DNA of 64,000 nucleotides from a bacterium (GCA_027485645.1 JAIXQR010000003.1:186001-250000), one strand, 5' to 3'; counted from the first letter of the stretch, positions 42,941 to 52,813 are shown. Notes: generated from the letters alone by a model not told the origin. Program-made: numbers and translations.

Positions 42941-45904
42941 ATGCTGCCGGTCCTGATGTCGCTCGTTAAGGGAGTCTACGATCTATTAGTAACCGACAGC
43001 GTGCGCGCGAAGCTTGAAGCACTTCCACCAAGTCTGGAAGCGGTTGTACATACCCTTGACCTGCAAGACCTAACTGAGTACTTAGCTCGAGAAATTTTGC
43101 TGCGGACTCGAGAACAGTTGAGGTTCACGGACGACGTGGATCAGGCGATTTCGCAGACCGTCAAGGCCATTCAACAGCTCGGCAAAGATGAGCTTATCGA
43201 GGCATGCGTGCTTGCCGCCGTGAAAGACAAGGTGGGTACCGTCACCCTTCCAGAAATTCCTCTTGCTCACAACGCACTCGTAACAAACGAAAGCAAGGTC
43301 AATTACGCGCACATCCTCCGTAAGGAACTAGCTTCGGCAGATCGCGTGGACGTCATCTGTCCGTTTATTGGCGTTGCGGGGCTGAACCTCATTTTCAAAG
43401 AGCTTCAGGAACTTGGAAGTCGACTGCGTGTCGTGACGACGACTTATCTCGGCGGAACGCACACGCGAGCATTGGTCAGGATTGCAGAAACCAACGCGAG
43501 TGTAAAAATTGCGTACGAAAGCCGCGACCAAAAGACGAGTCTCCATGCGAAGTCCTGGATTTTTCACCGGGACTCGGGGGCCAACACGGCAACAATTGGT
43601 TCATCGAACATTTCTCCAAACGCCCTTGTCGATGGCCTGGAATGGAACGTCCGGGTGAGCGCGATTGAGTCACCACAGCTTTTCGACGGACTCAAGAGCA
43701 CGTTTGAGCGCCTTTGGAATGATCCCCAATTCGAAGACTTTGACCCGGCGAGGGATACCGAACGCCTCACCAGCTCACTGAAAGCTCAAAGAAGTCCCAA
43801 TCCGGTTGCGATGTTCTTTGCCGACCTCGCCCCGCATCCTCACCAAGCGGAGGCACTTGCCGAACTTCAATACGCGCGGCTTGAGGGGCGGAGAGAGAAC
43901 CTCGTCGTTGCTGCAACCGGTACGGGAAAGACCCTTCTAGCCGCATTTGACTACAAACGGTTGTGTGAGACAGCAAAGGGACGTCTTAAACTCTTGTTCA
44001 TCGCTCACCGAGGCGACATTTTGGAGCAATCCCTTGGCGCCTTCCGAGCGGTGTTGCGCGACAAAGAGTTTGGGGAGCTCAACGTTGGACAGGATAAAGC
44101 AGACGACTGGAATTATGTTTTCGCTTCGATTCAGTCTTTCAGCGAAAAGAGGCTGAGTGAGTTTTCACCAGATCATTTCGACGTAATTATCGTCGACGAG
44201 TTTCACCACGCCGAGGCAAGGACTTATCAGCGGTTACTCGATCATTTTCGGCCCTCGCAGTTGCTCGGCTTAACGGCTACTCCTGAGCGAACAGATGGGC
44301 GATCGGTGATTGATCGATTTGGTGTTCCCACTTTTGAGTTGCGACTCTGGCATGCGCTCGAGCGAAACTTACTCTGCCCGTTTCACTACTATGGGATCAA
44401 TGATAATACGGATCTTAGTAGCGCCGACTTTATCAGCGGAAAGTATGTCGATTCCGAGCTAGAGAAGGAATTTATAGAACGCGGGGATGAACGAGTCCGG
44501 ATCATCCTTCATGAGTTGCAGGAGAAAGCGCCCGAGCTCGATGGACTTCGCGCGGTGGCCTTTTGCGCGACGATTCGCCACGCCGATTACATGGCAAAGC
44601 AGTTTGTTTCGGCAGGTTACGTTGCGGTCGCGCTCCACTCCGGACGCTCGGCGGAAGACCGAGATCGGATCATGTCCGAATTCAGGAAGGGCGATATCCA
44701 AATCGTGTGCACGGTCGATCTTTTCAATGAGGGTATCGATGTCCCCGAAATCAATACGGTCCTTTTCCTGCGCCCAACCGAAAGTTCAACGGTCTTCATC
44801 CAGCAACTCGGACGAGGGCTTCGAAAGCACTCGGACAAGGGCGCGCTAACCGTGCTCGACTTTGTTGGTCAGCAGAATCGGAAGTTTCGATGGGATTTGC
44901 GTTACCGAGCCATCACGGGACAGACCCGGATGGAGTTGCAGCGGGCAATCAGCGATGAGTTTCCACAGTTGCCAGCAGGCTGCAACATCAGGCTAGATAA
45001 GGCGACTCAGAAACACATCCTTGACGGGATAAAGAACGGGATCCCAACGAACAAACGGGCGATGATTGATGAAATTCGTCGCCTTGTTGCCGCGGGCAAA
45101 GAGATCACAGTGTCCAGCTTCATTCGCGAGTCAGGAGTCGAGCTCTCAGATCTTTACCGTGGACACTCGTTGCACCACTTGCTTGTGAGCGCCGGCATTG
45201 AAAACGCCGAGGACGAAGCCGTCAAACGGGTGAGTAGCTTTATTCATTTGAACGACGCTCTAAGGATCGACGGTTATCGAAATGCGTTAAGAGAGACACG
45301 GGAATCCGTTTGGTCGCGGATGATCTCCTTCCCATTATCACGCTCAATGGATTTAGGGAATATTGCGCCGAGGGTTCGCCAAGAGATGCTCGAACTCTTA
45401 GATTATCTGGCGACATATGCCTTACACCGACCTGCTCTGGCTGCAGATCTTCCATTTGTAATTGGGATGGACTATTCGCGAGACGAGATCGTGGCGCCTT
45501 TTCGCGATAATCCGGAGTCGATGCGACAAGGCACGTTTTACGTCCGGGAGGCTGAGCTAGACGTCCACCTAGTTACGCTCAAGAAAACGGAGCGGAACTT
45601 CTCGCCCTCCACGATGTACCAGGACTATTTCATCGATCCGAGCAAGCTTCACTGGGAGAGCCAATCCACAACGTCAGCCCTCTCCGCCACTGGACAACGT
45701 CTCATCCTTGGGGAAGGGCGGCATCTCTTCTTTGTTCGCAGCGAGAAGTCCAGCATTGGCGGCGTGGGTCCCGTACCTTTCACCTGCGTTGGATTTGCGA
45801 AGCCGACTTCCCATGAGGGTGAACGACCAATTACACTCGTCTGGAAGCTGGAAACACCTGTGACCGACCACACCTGGGTTCGGTTCAAGGCCGCCTCGGG
45901 GTAG
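42941..45904 (+). CDS. PLD-nuclease / SF2 helicase / DUF3427-like protein
   Basis: 987 residues. An N-terminal phospholipase-D-type nuclease domain has SLHAKSWIFHRD and IGSSNIS (HxK...N; about residues 200-225). The SF2 helicase follows: VVAATGTGKTLLAAF (Walker A, about 325), IIVDEFHH (DExH, about 415), LTATPERTDG and QQLGRGLRKHS (motif VI, about 625). The C-terminal part (about 700-987) resembles DUF3427. Relatives are encoded in defence islands and probably unwind and cut foreign nucleic acid; this is inference. ATG 42941 or 42956 may start it. Base use is somewhat less GC-rich than in the flanks. Confidence 0.85.
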   Translation: MLPVLMSLVKGVYDLLVTDSVRAKLEALPPSLEAVVHTLDLQDLTEYLAREILLRTREQLRFTDDVDQAISQTVKAIQQLGKDELIEACVLAAVKDKVGTVTLPEIPLAHNALVTNESKVNYAHILRKELASADRVDVICPFIGVAGLNLIFKELQELGSRLRVVTTTYLGGTHTRALVRIAETNASVKIAYESRDQKTSLHAKSWIFHRDSGANTATIGSSNISPNALVDGLEWNVRVSAIESPQLFDGLKSTFERLWNDPQFEDFDPARDTERLTSSLKAQRSPNPVAMFFADLAPHPHQAEALAELQYARLEGRRENLVVAATGTGKTLLAAFDYKRLCETAKGRLKLLFIAHRGDILEQSLGAFRAVLRDKEFGELNVGQDKADDWNYVFASIQSFSEKRLSEFSPDHFDVIIVDEFHHAEARTYQRLLDHFRPSQLLGLTATPERTDGRSVIDRFGVPTFELRLWHALERNLLCPFHYYGINDNTDLSSADFISGKYVDSELEKEFIERGDERVRIILHELQEKAPELDGLRAVAFCATIRHADYMAKQFVSAGYVAVALHSGRSAEDRDRIMSEFRKGDIQIVCTVDLFNEGIDVPEINTVLFLRPTESSTVFIQQLGRGLRKHSDKGALTVLDFVGQQNRKFRWDLRYRAITGQTRMELQRAISDEFPQLPAGCNIRLDKATQKHILDGIKNGIPTNKRAMIDEIRRLVAAGKEITVSSFIRESGVELSDLYRGHSLHHLLVSAGIENAEDEAVKRVSSFIHLNDALRIDGYRNALRETRESVWSRMISFPLSRSMDLGNIAPRVRQEMLELLDYLATYALHRPALAADLPFVIGMDYSRDEIVAPFRDNPESMRQGTFYVREAELDVHLVTLKKTERNFSPSTMYQDYFIDPSKLHWESQSTTSALSATGQRLILGEGRHLFFVRSEKSSIGGVGPVPFTCVGFAKPTSHEGERPITLVWKLETPVTDHTWVRFKAASG

Positions 45905-45920
45905 CTTGCGCTCTGGCTCT

Positions 45921-47057
45921 ATGATTTCTCCTGCGGTTGCGACTCGGCTTGTGTTTTTGATGGTCGGGTTTTCGGTGGCTTCTTGGGCGCCTTTGGTGCC
46001 GGTGGTGAAGTCTCGAGGGGCGGGGATGGGGGAGGCGGAGTTGGGGTTGATTCTGCTTTGCCTGGGCCTTGGATCTCTGATTGCCATGCCGCTTTCCGGA
46101 GGGTGGGCGGCGCGGTTTGGGTGTCGGCGCGTCATTTCGGTGGCGGCATCGGTGGTGTGCCTCGTGATGCCCGCGCTAGGTGCTTTTACGGCTCCGGTAA
46201 GCATCGGGGCGGCCCTGCTCTTCTTTGGTGCCGGAATCGGGACGTTGGACGTGGTCATGAACATTCAGGCGAGCCTGGTGGAGCAGGAAGAGGGCCGTCC
46301 GATGATGTCGGGGTTTCATGGCTTGTATAGCGTGGGAGGCATCTTCGGCGCGGGAGTGGCCTCGGTGCTTCTCGGGCTCAAGATTGCGCCGGCGGGTCTG
46401 ATGCTTCTGATGGCGGTCGGGAGTGCCTTGATCATTTTTGTCGCACGGCCAGGCTTGTTGACCCAAGGTGGTAGTTCGGAGTCGCCAGTTTTCGCGTTTC
46501 CGAAAGGCATGGTTCTCCTCATCGGGTTCATGTGCTTTGTCATGTTCCTATCGGAAGGCTCCACGCTGGATTGGAGCGGAGTGCTGCTGAGTGAGCGGCA
46601 CCGGATGAACCCGAGCCAGGCCGGCTGGGGGTACGCCGCGTTTGCATCGACGATGAGCCTAGGGCGGCTTACGGGAGATCGCATCGTGGCTCGTCTTGGA
46701 GGACGCGCGATACTGGTAGGCGGCGGATTGCTGGCGGCAGTCGGCTTCATGATTGCCGCCGTTGCACCGAACGGCTGGGCGGCCATCGTTGGCTTTGGCT
46801 TGGTTGGGCTTGGTGCCTCCAATGTGGTGCCAGTGTTGTTCACCGCGGCGGGCAAGCAGAACCAAATGCCGCCCAATTTGGCTATTGCCGCGATAACGAC
46901 CATGGGTTACGCGGGCATTCTGGTTGGGCCGGCGCTCATTGGATTTTTGGCCCGAGGGATCGGGCTCGCGCCGACGTTAGCGGTGGTTGCCGGATTGATC
47001 GCGACGGTTCCGCTCTTTGCCGGAAGAATTCTGCGAGCTACTCAAGGCGCTGGCTAG
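45921..47057 (+). CDS. MFS transporter
   Basis: 378 residues from ATG 45921 (the track uses a TTG at 45906 just after the helicase stop, possible because GGGG precedes it). Twelve hydrophobic helices with the MFS loop (SGGWAARFGCRR) after helix 2 and TGDRIVARLGGR after helix 8. The pattern resembles FucP/YbjJ-like drug or sugar proton symporters. It is in the cytoplasmic membrane. Substrate unknown; it lies directly upstream of the galactan operon but has its own gap. Confidence 0.82.
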   Translation: MISPAVATRLVFLMVGFSVASWAPLVPVVKSRGAGMGEAELGLILLCLGLGSLIAMPLSGGWAARFGCRRVISVAASVVCLVMPALGAFTAPVSIGAALLFFGAGIGTLDVVMNIQASLVEQEEGRPMMSGFHGLYSVGGIFGAGVASVLLGLKIAPAGLMLLMAVGSALIIFVARPGLLTQGGSSESPVFAFPKGMVLLIGFMCFVMFLSEGSTLDWSGVLLSERHRMNPSQAGWGYAAFASTMSLGRLTGDRIVARLGGRAILVGGGLLAAVGFMIAAVAPNGWAAIVGFGLVGLGASNVVPVLFTAAGKQNQMPPNLAIAAITTMGYAGILVGPALIGFLARGIGLAPTLAVVAGLIATVPLFAGRILRATQGAG

Positions 47058-47114
47058 ACGAAACGACCCTTAGAACCGCATACTGAGTGAGCATTTCTCA
47101 GCCCCAAAATCCAT

Positions 47115-48188
47115 ATGACGACCTTCATTGTTGCAGGTGCCCTGATGGCGGCTAACTTAGCGCCTACCGAATCGACGTTCCTTAGCGGCGGCGATGTTTC
47201 GGAGATTCCAGAAGTCGAGGCAGGCGGCGGCAAGTATTACTACCAGGGTAAGGCCGAAGACCCGTTTGTGATCATGAAGAAGGCGGGCTGGAACTTCGTC
47301 CGGTTTCGAATTTGGAACAAGCCCACCGCCGGTTGGTGCGACAAAGAGCAGACCCTGAAGCTCGCAAAGCGGGCGCACGCACAAGGGCTGAAGATCAGCT
47401 TGGACTTCCATTACTCCGACTGGTGGGCCGATCCGGGCAAGCAAACGAAGCCCGCCGAATGGAAAGACCTGAGCTTTGGGGAGCTCGAGAACGCGGTTTA
47501 TCGCTACACGAAGGAAGTCGTGTCGGAAATGGACGCGCAAGGGACTCCGCCGTACATGGTGCAGGTCGGAAACGAGATCGTGGGTGGAATGCTTTGGCCC
47601 GATGGCAAGGCGGACTCGAACAACCCTGAGCAGTGGCAGAGGCTGGCGACACTCCTGAACGCGGGAATTCGGGCGGTGAAAGATGCCGAAGGTGACAATA
47701 AGATCATTACGATGCTGCACCTAGATCGAGGCGGCGATAACAAAACGGCGGTGTGGTGGTTTGATCACATCATGGCGGAAAAGGTGCCATTCGACACCGT
47801 TGGCCTTTCCTTCTATCCCTGGTGGCACGGAACTTTGGCCGCGTTCGAAAGCAACCTAAACGATCTCGCTCGGCGATACAAAAAGGACATTTATGTCGTG
47901 GAGGTTGCGTACCCCTGGGGTACGGATCAAAAGCCCGGACCTCACGTGTATAACGGCGATAAAACCGAAGCGGGCTATCCGCAAACGCCCGAAGGTCAAG
48001 CACTGTTTCTTTCGAAGGTCAAAGAAATCATCAAGAAGATCCCGGAGGGCCGAGGCAAGGGACTGCTGTACTGGGCCCCGACATGGATTCCAACGCCAAA
48101 GGAACATTCGCCTTACACCAATTTAGCCACGTTTGACGAAAAGGGACACGCCTTGCCATCGGTCGATGTGCTCGGAGAGAAGGAATGA
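47115..48188 (+). CDS. GH53 endo-beta-1,4-galactanase, exported
   Basis: 357 residues with a signal-like N-terminus (MTTFIVAGALMAANLA). LSGGDVSEIPEVEAGGGKYY and WNFVRFRIWNKP are GH53 hallmarks; the acid/base Glu lies in VQVGNEI and the nucleophile Glu in IYVVEVAYPWG. It cuts beta-1,4-galactan side chains of pectin into galacto-oligosaccharides. Its stop overlaps the binding-protein gene by ATGA, so catalysis and uptake are coupled. No Shine-Dalgarno is obvious upstream. Confidence 0.93.
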   Translation: MTTFIVAGALMAANLAPTESTFLSGGDVSEIPEVEAGGGKYYYQGKAEDPFVIMKKAGWNFVRFRIWNKPTAGWCDKEQTLKLAKRAHAQGLKISLDFHYSDWWADPGKQTKPAEWKDLSFGELENAVYRYTKEVVSEMDAQGTPPYMVQVGNEIVGGMLWPDGKADSNNPEQWQRLATLLNAGIRAVKDAEGDNKIITMLHLDRGGDNKTAVWWFDHIMAEKVPFDTVGLSFYPWWHGTLAAFESNLNDLARRYKKDIYVVEVAYPWGTDQKPGPHVYNGDKTEAGYPQTPEGQALFLSKVKEIIKKIPEGRGKGLLYWAPTWIPTPKEHSPYTNLATFDEKGHALPSVDVLGEKE

Positions 48189-49504
48189 ACTGGACTTCCG
48201 TTGGAATTACTGGCTTAGCCGCAACTTTGGTGATCGGAGCCATTGTTACCGGTGAGCGAGTCATCACGCGGCAAGACCGAACCGACCGGGTTACGGTGAT
48301 CTACTGGGAAAAGTGGACCGGATCTGAGGGCGAAGAGATGCGCAAAGTGGTGGATGCATTCAACGCCAGCCAGGATCGAATCTTCGTCAAGTACCTCAGC
48401 ATTTCAGGAATTGATAGCAAAACTCGGCTCGCCATCGCGGGTGGTAACCCTCCCGATGTCGCCGGAATTTGGGGAGATCAGGTTGTACAGTTCGCAGATG
48501 CAAAGGCGCTGACCGATTTGACCGAGCTGTCGAAAGTAAAGGGGCTCGATGAGAGCTACTACATTCCCGCCTACTGGGATGGCTACGTGTACAAAGACAA
48601 GGTTTGGGCGATGCCGAGCACGCCGGCAGCAATCGCTTTGCACGCCCGCCCTGATCTGCTCCCGCCCGAGGCGGCAACCCCAGAGAAGTTTCCGAAGACC
48701 TTTGAGGAGCTCGATGCGCTGGTAGAGAAGATATCCGTTCAAGGGCCAAATGGCAGCTTGAAGCTTGCGGGCTTTCTTCCGAGCAATCCCGGCTGGTGGA
48801 ACTGGGCTTGGGGTTACTACTTCGGCGGACAACTGCTGACGGGCGACAAAGTGACGATCGACACTCCCGAGAACTTGCGGGCGTTCCGCTGGATCGCAAA
48901 GTACACCAAGAAGTTTGGATCGAAAGAAGTGCAGAGCTTCCAGGGTGGTTTCGGAAACTTTGCCTCGCCCCAAGACCCGTTCATGAGTGGAAAGGTCGCG
49001 GCGGAGCAAAACGGAGTTTGGAAGGCCAATTACATCAATGTCTACAAGCCAGGGCTGGACTGGTTCGCCGTTCCGATGCCGTACCCAGCGGATCGTCCGG
49101 ATCTGAAGGGCCGGTCGAACCTATCGCAAGATGTGCTCTGCATCCCTCGGGGAGCGAAGAACGTGAAAGAGGCGTTCGAATTCATCAGCTTTGTTCAGAA
49201 GCAGGAAGTGATGGAAGGGCTGTGCTCGGCTCACGGAAAGAACTCTCCGCTGGCGAAAGTCAGCGAGAAGTTCTTCGACACTCATCCGAACAAGTACATT
49301 CGCCTCTTCGATCAACTTGCCCGATCGCCGGGTGCGTTCAACATTCCGAAAGTGGGAGTGTTTCCGCAGATCAGTAACGAGATGAACGTGGCGTTCCAAG
49401 AGGTGAACTCCGAGCAAAAGACACCAGAGCGAGCTCTGGCAGATGCCCAGAAGCGCGCGGACATCATTTGGTCGACTTACCAAAAGCAGGTGCTGGAGAA
49501 ATGA
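48185..49504 (+). CDS. ABC sugar importer, substrate-binding protein
   Basis: 439 residues. The N-terminus is an uncleaved-looking anchor (TSVGITGLAATLVIGAIV) without a lipobox cysteine, followed by VTVIYWEKWTGSEGEEMRKVVDAF, the family-1 solute-binding opening. It binds the sugar released by GH53 (galacto-oligosaccharide, inference) and delivers it to the permeases. Overlaps both GH53 upstream and the permease downstream by 4 bp, so the operon is translationally coupled. Confidence 0.88.
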   Translation: MNWTSVGITGLAATLVIGAIVTGERVITRQDRTDRVTVIYWEKWTGSEGEEMRKVVDAFNASQDRIFVKYLSISGIDSKTRLAIAGGNPPDVAGIWGDQVVQFADAKALTDLTELSKVKGLDESYYIPAYWDGYVYKDKVWAMPSTPAAIALHARPDLLPPEAATPEKFPKTFEELDALVEKISVQGPNGSLKLAGFLPSNPGWWNWAWGYYFGGQLLTGDKVTIDTPENLRAFRWIAKYTKKFGSKEVQSFQGGFGNFASPQDPFMSGKVAAEQNGVWKANYINVYKPGLDWFAVPMPYPADRPDLKGRSNLSQDVLCIPRGAKNVKEAFEFISFVQKQEVMEGLCSAHGKNSPLAKVSEKFFDTHPNKYIRLFDQLARSPGAFNIPKVGVFPQISNEMNVAFQEVNSEQKTPERALADAQKRADIIWSTYQKQVLEK

Positions 49505-50373
49505 AGAAAGACCTCCGCATCGGCCTGCTGTTTGCGATGCCCTGGATTTTGGGCTTCCTCATTTTTCTGGCTTATCCAGTCTTAGCCTCGCTTTACTATT
49601 CGTTCACCAACTTTTCGATCCTGCGGGAGCCTTCCTACGTCGGGATTGACAACTACGCTGAGCTGACATCCGATACGGTGTTCCATCAGGCTCTCATCAA
49701 CACCCTGATCTACGCGGTTGGAGCGGTCCCGCTGAGCACGGTCGTAGCCATCGGGCTCGCAATGCTGCTGAACAGCAAGGTGAAGGGGATGTCGTACTAC
49801 CGGACGATCTTCTTTTTGCCGTCGTTGGTGCCGATGGTGGCCCTGGGGACGCTTTTCCTATGGATTTTCAACGGCGACTACGGACTGTTGAACGAAGGCA
49901 TCCGCGCGGCCGGGCTGGAACCGCCCAACTGGCTCGGTGATCCGGCTTGGTCCAAGTCCACCCTCATGCTCATCTCGATGTGGGGATGTGGGCAGGCGAT
50001 GGTGATTTACCTTGCCGGACTGCAAAACGTGCCCGTTTCTTTGTATGAAGCGGCCGACCTGGATGGCGCGAAGCTCGGGCGCAAAATTTGGAACGTCACG
50101 TTACCGATGCTGTCACCCGTCATCCTGTTCAATGTGGTCATGGGGATCATTGGCGCGCTGCAGGTGTTCGCCGTGCCCTACGTCATGTTCCCGGGCGGCG
50201 CTCCGGCGAGATCGACCTACTTCATTGCCAGCTACCTGTTTGACAACGCCTTCCAGTACCAACGCATGGGATACGCAAGTGCAGTCGGGTGGGTGATGTT
50301 TATTATCACTTTGCTGCTCACGATGCTCGCGCTGAAGATTTCTGATCGTCACGTTCACTACGAAACGGAGTAA
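49501..50373 (+). CDS. ABC sugar importer permease (MalF/UgpA-type)
   Basis: 290 residues from ATG 49501, which overlaps the binding-protein stop; the track start at 49468 lies inside the upstream gene. Six transmembrane helices; the EAA loop is VSLYEAADLDGAKLGRKIWNVTLP, which docks the ATPase. Inner-membrane half of the sugar channel, cotranscribed with its partner 3 bp downstream. Confidence 0.9.
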   Translation: MKKDLRIGLLFAMPWILGFLIFLAYPVLASLYYSFTNFSILREPSYVGIDNYAELTSDTVFHQALINTLIYAVGAVPLSTVVAIGLAMLLNSKVKGMSYYRTIFFLPSLVPMVALGTLFLWIFNGDYGLLNEGIRAAGLEPPNWLGDPAWSKSTLMLISMWGCGQAMVIYLAGLQNVPVSLYEAADLDGAKLGRKIWNVTLPMLSPVILFNVVMGIIGALQVFAVPYVMFPGGAPARSTYFIASYLFDNAFQYQRMGYASAVGWVMFIITLLLTMLALKISDRHVHYETE

Positions 50374-50376
50374 GCC

Positions 50377-51228
50377 ATGGGACAAAGAAAACGAATACAA
50401 ATCGCCTTAACTCACGTGGCCCTGATTCTCCTGTCGGTCGTGTTCTTGCTTCCGCTATTGTGGATGCTTTCGACCTCGCTGAAGCCGATTGGCGAAACGC
50501 TCACGACTCCGCCTAAGTGGATTCCGAGCGAAGTGATGTGGAGCAACTACCCCGACGCCATTAACTATAACAGTAAGCAACTTGGCTATATCCCGTTCCT
50601 CGTCTATATGCGGAATACGGTCGTGGTTACGATTCTATGCATCGTGGGGTCGGTGACTTCCAACGCGCTGGTTGCCTATTCATTTTCACGCTTACGATGG
50701 GCCGGAAGAGATGCGTTCTTCGGGCTAACGGTGGCAACCATGATGATCCCGTTCCCGGTTCTGATGGTGCCGACCTTTACGTTGTTTAGGTACCTAGGCT
50801 GGGTGGGGTCGTTTAAGCCACTTTGGGTTCCGGCGTTTTTTGCCAGCGCTTTTTCGATATTCCTCTTGCGCCAGTTCTTCCGAACGATCCCAATGGAACT
50901 CAGTGAGGCGGCGAAGCTGGACGGCTGCAGCGAGTTTCGAATCTTCACCGACATCATCGTTCCGCTCGCTAAGCCGGCGCTGATGGTCGTTGCACTGTTC
51001 ACGTTTATGGGGTCTTGGAACGACTTCCTTGGACCACTCATCTACTTGGTGGACCAGAACACGTTCACCTTGGCGCTTGGTCTCTCGGCCTATCAGACCC
51101 AGCATGGCGGCACGCCGTGGAACCTCTTGATGGCCGCGACTTTGCTGGTCATCTTGCCGATCCTGATCGTGTTCTTCTTCGCGCAGAAGCTGTTCATTCA
51201 GGGCATCGCGACCAGCGGATTCAAGTGA
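50377..51228 (+). CDS. ABC sugar importer permease (MalG/UgpE-type)
   Basis: 283 residues. Six transmembrane helices with the EAA motif MELSEAAKLDGCSEFRIFTDIIVPLAKP. Second half of the channel. No ATPase gene follows in the operon, so the importer must use a shared MsiK/UgpC-type ATPase from elsewhere. A hairpin follows in the gap before the S41 gene. Confidence 0.9.
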   Translation: MGQRKRIQIALTHVALILLSVVFLLPLLWMLSTSLKPIGETLTTPPKWIPSEVMWSNYPDAINYNSKQLGYIPFLVYMRNTVVVTILCIVGSVTSNALVAYSFSRLRWAGRDAFFGLTVATMMIPFPVLMVPTFTLFRYLGWVGSFKPLWVPAFFASAFSIFLLRQFFRTIPMELSEAAKLDGCSEFRIFTDIIVPLAKPALMVVALFTFMGSWNDFLGPLIYLVDQNTFTLALGLSAYQTQHGGTPWNLLMAATLLVILPILIVFFFAQKLFIQGIATSGFK

Positions 51229-51286
51229 GTTCTGGGTTGGAAGGTCTCAAAATCCCGCACTTTTGAACCTGAACCGCATGGTGAGA

Positions 51287-51308
51287 CCGGCCGAATGACC
51301 TCGGCCGG
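51287..51308 (+). terminator. 8-bp perfect hairpin CCGGCCGA/TCGGCCGG directly before the S41 start
   Basis: Arms 51287-51294 and 51301-51308 pair around ATGACC. The stem ends five bases before the ATG at 51314 and takes in the GG of the only Shine-Dalgarno-like bases (GGAAA). It may terminate the ABC operon or hide the ribosome site. Confidence 0.45.
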
Positions 51309-51313
51309 AAACC

Positions 51314-52813
51314 ATGAATGAGATGGTCGCTGCCCTTGCTCTCACCTCTCAACTTCTCGCTAGTCCTGCCGCCCCGATGATCGACGCTGCGGCGTTGAAA
51401 GCCGACTTGGCGGTGCTTCGCCAAGCCTTAACAACGATCCACCCCGGGTTGTATCGGTACCAATCTCCCGCTCAGTTTGAGGCGGAGATGAAGAGCCTTG
51501 AACGCAGGTTTGCCAAGGGGGCAACTCAGGCAGAGGTGTTTCTCGCCCTCTCAGCGTTCACAGCAAAAATTCGGTGCGGGCATACCTTTCCTAGTTTTTG
51601 GAACCAACGGGATGAAACGCAGGCGAATCTGTTTCTAGCGAAGGACAAACTGCCCGTTGCCTTCCGCTGGCTTGGAGGAAAGATGATCGTGACGCGCAAC
51701 GACTCGAACTCGAATGCTCTGAAGCCAGGCACGATGATCAAGAAGATTAACGATGTGCCCAGCGAGGTCGTGTTGAAGACGCTGCTGCAACTTGTCAAAG
51801 CGGACGGTCGAAACGATGCCAAACGGGTCGCCGAGTTGCAGCTTCAGGGGCTCAATGAGTGGGAAGCGTTTGATATTTACTACTCGCTGGCATACCGGCC
51901 AACGGAGAAGTTTAAGCTTGATGTCATTCAACTGGATGGGAGCCAGCAATCCATCGTCGTAGACGCGGTGGACCACGCAGCTCGCGAAGCTATGCGCGCA
52001 TCCTTAACTCCCAACTTAAAGGAGGATAGCGAACTGTGGAACTTCACTTGGGTTCGTCCGGATATGGCGGTACTCACTATGCCAAATTGGGTGCTATACA
52101 ATTCGAAATGGAACTGGAAAGAGTATCTGCGTTCGCGATTTATCGAGCTTCAAGCGAAGGGAGCAACAAGCTTAGTCCTGGACATCCGTGGGAACGCCGG
52201 TGGGAACGAATGTGGCGATGAGATCATGCGATACCTGGTGCCGGAACGACGCAGCGTTCCAGCCGATCTGACTTACGTTAAGTACCAAAAACTTCCGGCG
52301 GACCTGGAAGCACATGTGAGGACCTGGGTTCGTTCCTACTACGATTGGTCTCGCATCAGTAAGCCTGCCGGGCCTGTGAAATTGCTGAATACCACCGCCT
52401 ATCAAATTCGCTCAGATGTGCGGGATGCCACGATTTTTCCCGCAACGCCGAGGTTCCGGGGCAAGGTTTACGTGCTCGTTGACGCAGAAAATAGCTCGGC
52501 AACGTTCCAATTTGCCCAGCAAATGCGAAGATTCAAAGTCGGTACCTTGGTCGGCCAGCCGACCGGCGGCAGTCGACGTGGAATCAACGGCGGGGCGATT
52601 TTCTTTACCACGCTCCCGAACTCGGGAATCGAGATTGATATCCCGATCATCGCGTCTGTTCCGACGACAGATCAGCCAGACGAGGGCTTGGTGCCAGACG
52701 TTGTGATTCAAGATTCAAGGGCCGACATTGCCACAGGTCGAGACTCGGTTATGGAGTGGGTTCTGCGTCAGAAAGCACCCGTTCGCGAAAAGCAGTCGGT
52801 GTCTGGCCAGTAA
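51314..52813 (+). CDS. S41-family peptidase, exported
   Basis: 499 residues with a signal-like N-terminus. RQALTTIHPGLYRY is the typical start of S41 proteins that follow CtpA/Tsp-like folding, LDIRGNAGGNECGDEI is the strand before the catalytic site and DAENSSATFQFAQQMR holds the nucleophile serine. A PDZ-like part sits between. Probably a periplasmic processing protease of unknown target. Its last 65 bases are antisense to the end of the AraC gene. Confidence 0.82.
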   Translation: MNEMVAALALTSQLLASPAAPMIDAAALKADLAVLRQALTTIHPGLYRYQSPAQFEAEMKSLERRFAKGATQAEVFLALSAFTAKIRCGHTFPSFWNQRDETQANLFLAKDKLPVAFRWLGGKMIVTRNDSNSNALKPGTMIKKINDVPSEVVLKTLLQLVKADGRNDAKRVAELQLQGLNEWEAFDIYYSLAYRPTEKFKLDVIQLDGSQQSIVVDAVDHAAREAMRASLTPNLKEDSELWNFTWVRPDMAVLTMPNWVLYNSKWNWKEYLRSRFIELQAKGATSLVLDIRGNAGGNECGDEIMRYLVPERRSVPADLTYVKYQKLPADLEAHVRTWVRSYYDWSRISKPAGPVKLLNTTAYQIRSDVRDATIFPATPRFRGKVYVLVDAENSSATFQFAQQMRRFKVGTLVGQPTGGSRRGINGGAIFFTTLPNSGIEIDIPIIASVPTTDQPDEGLVPDVVIQDSRADIATGRDSVMEWVLRQKAPVREKQSVSGQ

